DNA of 14,463 nucleotides. Origin: Conidiobolus incongruus B7586 (taxonomy: Eukaryota > Entomophthoromycota > Entomophthoromycetes > Entomophthorales > Conidiobolaceae). The stretch is from NCBI GenBank assembly GCA_000697335.1, contig JNEM01007897.1, forward strand, positions 1 to 14,463, in the 5' to 3' direction. Positions 10,345 to 14,463 of this stretch are shown here, in pieces (the first letter of the stretch is position 1; every line of letters starts with the position of its first letter). Made by a program: the position numbers and the translations under genes. The notes under the pieces were generated by a model. The model had not been told where the DNA came from and did not search any database. It was given only the letters and a program-made list of their open reading frames with translations.

Positions 10345-10356
10345 CCAATCACCAAT
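10345..10356 (+). promoter_or_regulatory. paired CCAAT boxes
   Basis: Two CCAAT pentamers (10345-10349 and 10352-10356), 7 bp apart start to start, about 320 bp before the ATG. They fit the HAP/NF-Y complex, though sites this close cannot both be occupied at once. Confidence 0.4.
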
Positions 10357-10463
10357 CAGATGAGTGAATGGGTCGGCTCAATGAGAAGGCCTTCCTAATT
10401 CAGCTAATTGACAGGAGTCAGAATTTGACCCAAATCCACATTTGGACATCCAACTTTACTCCT

Positions 10464-10469
10464 CCCCAC
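10464..10469 (-). promoter_or_regulatory. candidate CreA/Mig1 binding site
   Basis: CCCCAC on the plus strand reads GTGGGG on the minus strand, a match to the SYGGRG site of CreA and Mig1. It lies about 207 bp before the start of the gene for just such a factor, so autoregulation is possible. The match is six bases only and lacks the AT flank typical of yeast Mig1 sites. Confidence 0.3.
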
Positions 10470-10585
10470 ACCTTTCAGATTGCCAGGGGGATGGGGTACC
10501 AGAAGATTAAGCTCAATAAATAATAATATATACAAAAATCATTTAAATACGCTCACGTTTTCTCCATCTTTGCTAATTATCTATT

Positions 10586-10655
10586 GTAATCTCAACGCCT
10601 GGGTCTTTTATCATTGCTCTTTAACCAGTTTTCTTGTTTACTTTTCTAACTTCAG
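10586..10655 (+). other. possible 5' leader intron of the repressor gene
   Basis: Donor-like GTAATC at 10586, CTAAC at 10646-10650 and TTCAG ending at 10655, 20 bp before the ATG. The branch A to acceptor distance is only about 6 nt, shorter than in the PAH introns, so this is a weak candidate. It does not change the protein. Confidence 0.2.
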
Positions 10656-10675
10656 GTGATAGTTAAATCTAAATA

Positions 10676-11503
10676 ATGTCGCAAATCAACTTTGTACAAC
10701 AGGCTCCAGGTGTCACTTCCACCTCCCAGCCTAGCAAGGAGCTTCCAGCCAAAGGAGCTTCGCCCAAACCCAAAGATAGCAGTCGTCCTTATCAGTGTAC
10801 GTACTGTGACAAAGCTTTTCATCGTCTCGAGCACCAAACTCGTCATATTAGAACGCATACTGGAGAAAAACCTTACAGCTGTAAATTCCCCAATTGTGGC
10901 AAAAGGTTTTCTCGATCAGATGAATTAACACGTCACTCCAAAGTGCATTTGAAAGCAAAAAACATGGATAAAGCGAACCACTATTTACCATACACTCCAC
11001 AGCAACCAACTCCACAGCCCGCTCCCAGGGCTATGACTGCTCCTTTCGATCTCTATTCAGCAACTTTGATGAATTCTCCACTCTTGAATAATCATGGTGC
11101 TTATTACGTTTCTCCTCCTATGTTTGATAAAACTCCTCTTCCTCATTCTCTGTTCACTGTTCCATATCCTCCTGGAATCGCAACTACTGGACCCGCCTTC
11201 TGGCATCCATATACTCCAATGCTCAATTCTACGGATTATGCTGATACAGAATCTGTTCGCTCATCTCCTGACCAGCCATCTGCTGTAGCTTGGGGTTATC
11301 ATCCAGATTCTGCATGGAATCAACTCAATTTATCAACAGCACCTACGCCCACCACAAATCAAGTAGATCCTAATAATCTCTATCCAGCAAACTACGACCC
11401 AACAAAAAGGAGATCATCCAAAGTAGAAGACATATTAAACCCTTATGACACATCTCTCCTTCCGCCATTGAAAGATCTTTTTGAATGTGATTTTAGCGTA
11501 TAA
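10676..11503 (+). CDS. creA: CreA/Mig1-type C2H2 carbon catabolite repressor
   Basis: Nuclear DNA-binding repressor, 275 aa, one exon. Two linked C2H2 fingers lie at residues 39-61 (C41, C44, H57, H61) and 67-91 (C69, C74, H87, H91), joined by the TGEKP linker. Helix contact residues are R50/H53/R56 (GGG) and R80/E83/R86 (GCG-like), predicting GCGGGG, the CreA/Mig1 site. The [20 protein letters not shown] block is the signature of this family. The rest is rich in Pro, Ser and Thr. The C-terminus has KVEDIL (249-254) and LLPPLKDLF (261-269), placed like the CreA/Mig1 repression motif, after an RRSS (245-248) that fits a protein kinase A site. The family usually runs to about 400-500 aa, so this one is short, but start and end look natural: an in-frame TAA sits two codons before the ATG. 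Which paralogue of the CreA/Mig1/Mig2 group it is cannot be told. Confidence 0.9.
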   Translation: MSQINFVQQAPGVTSTSQPSKELPAKGASPKPKDSSRPYQCTYCDKAFHRLEHQTRHIRTHTGEKPYSCKFPNCGKRFSRSDELTRHSKVHLKAKNMDKANHYLPYTPQQPTPQPAPRAMTAPFDLYSATLMNSPLLNNHGAYYVSPPMFDKTPLPHSLFTVPYPPGIATTGPAFWHPYTPMLNSTDYADTESVRSSPDQPSAVAWGYHPDSAWNQLNLSTAPTPTTNQVDPNNLYPANYDPTKRRSSKVEDILNPYDTSLLPPLKDLFECDFSV

Positions 11504-11523
11504 CAAAAATGGCAAAGGAACAA

Positions 11524-11550
11524 AATTGAATTTATTGTATAAATTCAATT
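11524..11550. terminator. shared 3' hairpin between convergent genes
   Basis: AATTGAATTTA (11524-11534) and TAAATTCAATT (11540-11550) form a perfect 11-bp inverted repeat around a 5-base loop. It lies 20 bp after the repressor stop and 7 bp after the stop of the small minus-strand gene. TTTATT at 11531-11536 is AATAAA on the minus strand, a polyadenylation signal for the small gene. The repeat could fold in either transcript and separate the two 3' ends. Confidence 0.5.
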
Positions 11551-11557
11551 GAAACGC

Positions 11558-11728
11558 TCATGATTGCATGCATTCCAGATACTCAGCATATTTGTAAAAT
11601 TTCTCCCCTGATAGACAAACTTCGTCAGAGCATTCAATATAGGACTGCTGTTTCATCCCTTCATCTCCTCTATAATCCCCTTCCAACTGAGCATTTCCAT
11701 CTTCGTAAATAATTAATTCTCCCTCCAT
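11558..11728 (-). CDS. small acidic protein, 56 aa, unknown function
   Basis: A complete small frame on the minus strand, ATG at 11728-11726 to TGA at 11560-11558. It starts MEGELIIYEDGNAQLEG and ends KYAEYLECMQS. Fourteen Asp/Glu against four Lys/Arg make it strongly acidic. Three cysteines (C33, C38, C53) sit in the second half. No signal peptide or membrane segment. Support for a real gene: its base composition is coding-like while DNA just beyond it (11740 on) drops to almost pure A/T; an in-frame TAA directly before the ATG fixes the start; an AATAAA lies 22 nt after its stop; it is arranged tail-to-tail with the repressor gene, 54 bp apart. The cysteine spacing does not fit twin CX9C. 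I recognise no family. The alternative is that the patch is merely the repressor's long 3' UTR. Confidence 0.55.
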   Translation of the reverse strand: MEGELIIYEDGNAQLEGDYRGDEGMKQQSYIECSDEVCLSGEKFYKYAEYLECMQS

Positions 11729-11739
11729 TTACCAATTAT

Positions 11740-14110
11740 TTTTTTCTTCTATAATAATTATAAATATTTTTAAACTTTTTTTTTATTTTTATATTAAATT
11801 AAAATAAATTTTAATAATTTAATTTTTATTAAATTTAAGAAAAAAAATTCTTTTATTTTTATTTTTATTTTTTTTCCTTTTGAAAAATTTATTAATTAAA
11901 AAATAATTACTAAAGGGAAAACTTATAGAGGTGTATATAGGGGTATATTAGCTAATAAAATAAAAAAAATATTTTAGTATTTTTTTATAACTTAATTTAG
12001 CTAACTTAGGATCGAATCGTACATTTTCAATTGATCTCTTTTACTTAGATGGAACTTTTTAAACAAACACCAGATATTTGACATGTATGTTTAAGTAAAT
12101 AATTGTCAAAGTACTATATTATTAAAAATATTAGCTATAATAAAATCCTTAAAATGAAATCATTTTTTAATTTTATTAATATATTATTTCTATAAACTTA
12201 ACAGTTGAAATGTTTTCATTTTTATTTCATATACTAATTGATTTTAAAAAATTCAATATTACTAGTAAATGAAAAATTTAGTTATAAAATCAGAGTTAGT
12301 ATTAATTATATTCATGTAAATAACTTAAATATAGATTATTTCAGAAATATTAACTTTATCTCATATTTTGGTCACTAATAAATCAATCAAAGCTGAAATT
12401 ATTATTGGATTAAAATTAAAATGAGTTTATCAGAATGAATTACAATCGAAAATTAACTAAATTGAAAATAATTATGAGTATGATGCTTTTAAAATGAGAA
12501 TTATGAGATTTATCAACAAATTATTAACTCTTATCAAAGATATATTTCAATCACTACATTGCTGCCTTTAATAAAGGACTTTTATATAGCTTAATATAAT
12601 ATAGAATTATCCATTTTTTAAGATCGCACTGGTATTATAATTAAATTAATACGAGTATATTTTTTGATATTACAAAAATGATGAAACGCCATTGTGGTTT
12701 TCAAATATATTGATATAATGTATTTAAAATAGTAATATTACATCAAAATGTCAATTATTAAAAATAAATATATTTGAAATTTACTTAATAGTCGCTGGAA
12801 AATTACACTAGATGCGATCAGCCTTAAGGAGTACTTTGAAATATTATGGTTGATCAGAAATTTAACAATGCAAATTAAAGATTACTTAGTTCAATAATAT
12901 TACTAATTTATTTTATCAATTAACTGATTAGGAAAGCTATGTTTAAGATAATTTTATAAATTAATAATGTCTTTTAACTATATTTTACAGATATTATATT
13001 TTAATTATATATTAGCTATTTTAAAACTTAGTTATATATTTAATAAAAATTTTATTTTTTAATAATTATTAAATATAAGAAAATTATTATTAATTTTTGA
13101 AATTTTTAAGTTTTATATATTCAATACAAATAAAATATATAAATTATTAAACTTTTCTATTTATTAGAATTAATATATTTAATTCAGCTTTTCATTTGAA
13201 ATAAAATTTAACTTATTTTACTTATAGATATACTATTCAAATATCAAATTCAATGAAAAACATAATAAAATTTATTTAGGTTTAAGATAAATTATATTAT
13301 TTTTATTATCCTCTATTCAGTTGTTCTCTGTATTTAATATTATGATTAAAGAAATTTAGTAATAGTAAACAATAGATAAGAAATTATTATTATAATATTA
13401 ATGATAAACTTATAATTTTAGATTATTATTTAATTAAATTATATTTTTTAATAAAATATTTTGATTTTTATGTCAAATTAAATTAGAGTGAATATTTTTT
13501 TAATAATTTTTAATATAATTTAAGAGTTTTAATAATATAAAATATATCAAATATATATATTTAAAGGTCATAAGTATTTTACTACAAGATATTATTATGA
13601 TAAAAATAATAATTAAGTTGGTAATTAAAAAATACTTATTATATAAAAAAATATTTGTTAAAATAAAAAAGATTTTTTTCTTATTAAATATATTATTTTA
13701 ATTGGTATTTAATTAAATCTTTAATTTTGCTAATTAAATATAACTTTTAAAGATATAAATTCTAATATTAATATTTATTGTATCAAAACCTTTAGAATTA
13801 TAATATTAAGAGATTAGTTTTTTGAATTTATATATTTCTTTATAATTTAATTGACCAAAAACTATATGATTAATTTATACTTTTATAATTAAATTAATTA
13901 TATAAATAATATTAAGTTATTTAATAAACTAGGTTCCTTTTTTTTTAATTCTTATTATTTCTTATCTTTTTTATTATTTCTAAGATTGAGATTATATTTT
14001 ATTAATATTATAGTATATTAACACTATTTAATATAAATCTTAATATATTATTGATTTATTTTAATTTGAAGTTTAATTAAACTTTGTATATATCCATACT
14101 ATATTTTATA
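11740..14110. other. AT-rich gene-free DNA
   Basis: Very AT-rich with long poly-T and poly-A runs near 11760-11890. Small, slightly GC-richer spots (around 12000-12060 and 12790-12860) contain no open frame or RNA I can name. Nothing else was found on either strand. Confidence 0.6.
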
Positions 14111-14134
14111 CACTGACCTGCAAAAGTGAGTCAT
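14111..14134 (+). repeat. terminal repeat of the Tc1-type element
   Basis: Sequence starting CACTGACCTGCAAAAGTGAG next to a TA. The C-A-C/G-T-G start followed by TGCAAAAGT is typical of Tc1-family ends. The partner end is not in the window, so the true length of the inverted repeat cannot be read. Confidence 0.55.
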
Positions 14135-14312
14135 AAAATCAAAAACACCTATATTTTTACTAATAACTTGATTAATATTTAATGAAATAAACCTAAATTA
14201 AATAATTAAAATCTATTATATTTATTAGTTATATATATCATTAAATGATGATATTTAGCTATTAATTTGCTAAAATATAAACCCTTAAATTTTACCTAAG
14301 ATGAGTCATAAA
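14127..14312 (+). repeat. direct repeat inside the transposon end
   Basis: TGAGTCATAAA occurs at 14127-14137 in the terminal repeat and again at 14302-14312 close to the transposase end. Such paired sites are bound by the transposase in Tc1 elements of the IR/DR type. Both copies include TGAGTCA, which is also a bZIP (Gcn4/AP-1) site. Confidence 0.45.
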
Positions 14313-14340
14313 TTTGTGGGTTTTTGGTGATAAAAAAAAA

Positions 14341-14463
14341 TTAAAACCTAGTGTATCTACCTTTAGCTTTTCTAACTTCTTTAAGTCTGTGGGGTATAGA
14401 ATCAACTAACTTCTTACATTAAGAAGGGTTAATCTTGTTCTATGCTTCTTGAACATATTCCCA
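14341..14463 (-). pseudogene. Tc1-type transposase, C-terminal end, decayed
   Basis: Forty codons run off the window edge and end at TAA (14343-14341). KKLVDSIPHRLKEVRKAKG followed by RYTRF matches the conserved Tc1 transposase tail (LI-SMPRRI-V-KAKGG-T-Y). It encodes the end of the DDE integrase-like domain, which cuts and joins the element at TA sites. Two in-frame stops interrupt it (minus-strand codons at 14442-14440, a TAG, and 14421-14419, a TAA), so this copy makes no full enzyme. Trp and Leu are likely original residues there by family comparison. Confidence 0.75.

Larger units (their letters stand above)
10261..10500 (+). promoter_or_regulatory. GC-richer promoter island of the CreA/Mig1-like gene
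   Basis: About 240 bp of near-balanced base composition in an AT-rich region, 175-415 bp before the repressor's ATG, with no coding frame. It concentrates fungal control motifs: repeated AGGGG, paired CCAAT, a CCCCAC box, a GAGTCA (Gcn4-type TGACTC, 10415-10420), a CTAATT direct repeat (10395-10400 and 10404-10409) and ATGGGGTA at 10491-10498. Taken together it is the obvious upstream control region. Single motifs are unproven. Confidence 0.55.
14111..14463 (-). mobile_element. 3' part of a dead Tc1/mariner-type transposon
   Basis: The window ends inside a DNA transposon lying on the minus strand. Its terminal repeat begins CACTGACCTGCAAAAGTGAG at 14111, directly after a TA (14109-14110), the target dinucleotide of this superfamily. 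The transposase C-terminus follows inward (14463-14341). The other end lies beyond the window. An 11-bp internal direct repeat suggests the long inverted-repeat/direct-repeat layout. The copy is inactive, judged by stops in the transposase end. Confidence 0.75.

Noticed and set aside
10652-11288. Other-frame ORFs overlapping the repressor gene on both strands
   Set aside because: They overlap the zinc-finger frame, whose conserved cysteines and histidines settle the coding frame.
11558-11728. Reading the small minus-strand gene as a twin CX9C mitochondrial protein
   Set aside because: There are only three cysteines, spaced C-X4-C-X14-C, which does not fit the motif.

Overview
This is a very AT-rich piece of nuclear DNA from a fungus. 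The fungal call rests on a two-finger CreA/Mig1-type repressor, a family I know only from fungi, and on ten tiny GT..AG introns (52-62 nt) in the other clear gene. A pterin-dependent phenylalanine hydroxylase (PAH) with an ACT domain is unusual in Dikarya but known from early-diverging fungi such as Mortierella. With the extreme AT bias and the decayed Tc1-type transposon, this points to an early-diverging lineage (Mucoromycota/Glomeromycotina or Zoopagomycota). The exact lineage cannot be read from the window.

Layout. 1-2380 is AT-rich and gene-free apart from a GC-richer island of unknown origin at about 456-815. 2385-2981 (minus) looks like an unrecognised gene or gene remnant. 3620-5479 (plus) is the PAH gene, 11 exons and 434 aa, with all three iron ligands visible. 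5599-6395 (minus) is a second unrecognised, apparently broken gene lying tail-to-tail with PAH. 6400-8795 is AT-rich desert. 8801-8970 carries inverted copies of an ACCCCATA core that could form two competing hairpins. 9360-9749 has weak open frames, and 9970-10129 a convincing small intron with a short coding frame on both sides. 10261-10500 is a GC-richer promoter island for the CreA/Mig1-like gene at 10676-11503 (plus, intronless, 275 aa).

A small gene of 56 codons lies immediately downstream on the opposite strand (11558-11728). It ends 54 bp from the repressor's stop. The gap is filled by a perfect 11-bp inverted repeat that also holds an AATAAA for the small gene. This tail-to-tail pair with a shared 3' element is the most interesting new object here. 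11729-14110 is again AT-rich desert, and the window ends inside the 3' part of a dead Tc1/mariner-type DNA transposon (from 14111).

The two main genes are not an operon and have no direct pathway link. PAH turns phenylalanine into tyrosine. The repressor would control carbon-source genes and, by its own promoter motifs, possibly itself. The GC-richer patches in the AT-rich background mark where genes, former genes and control regions lie.
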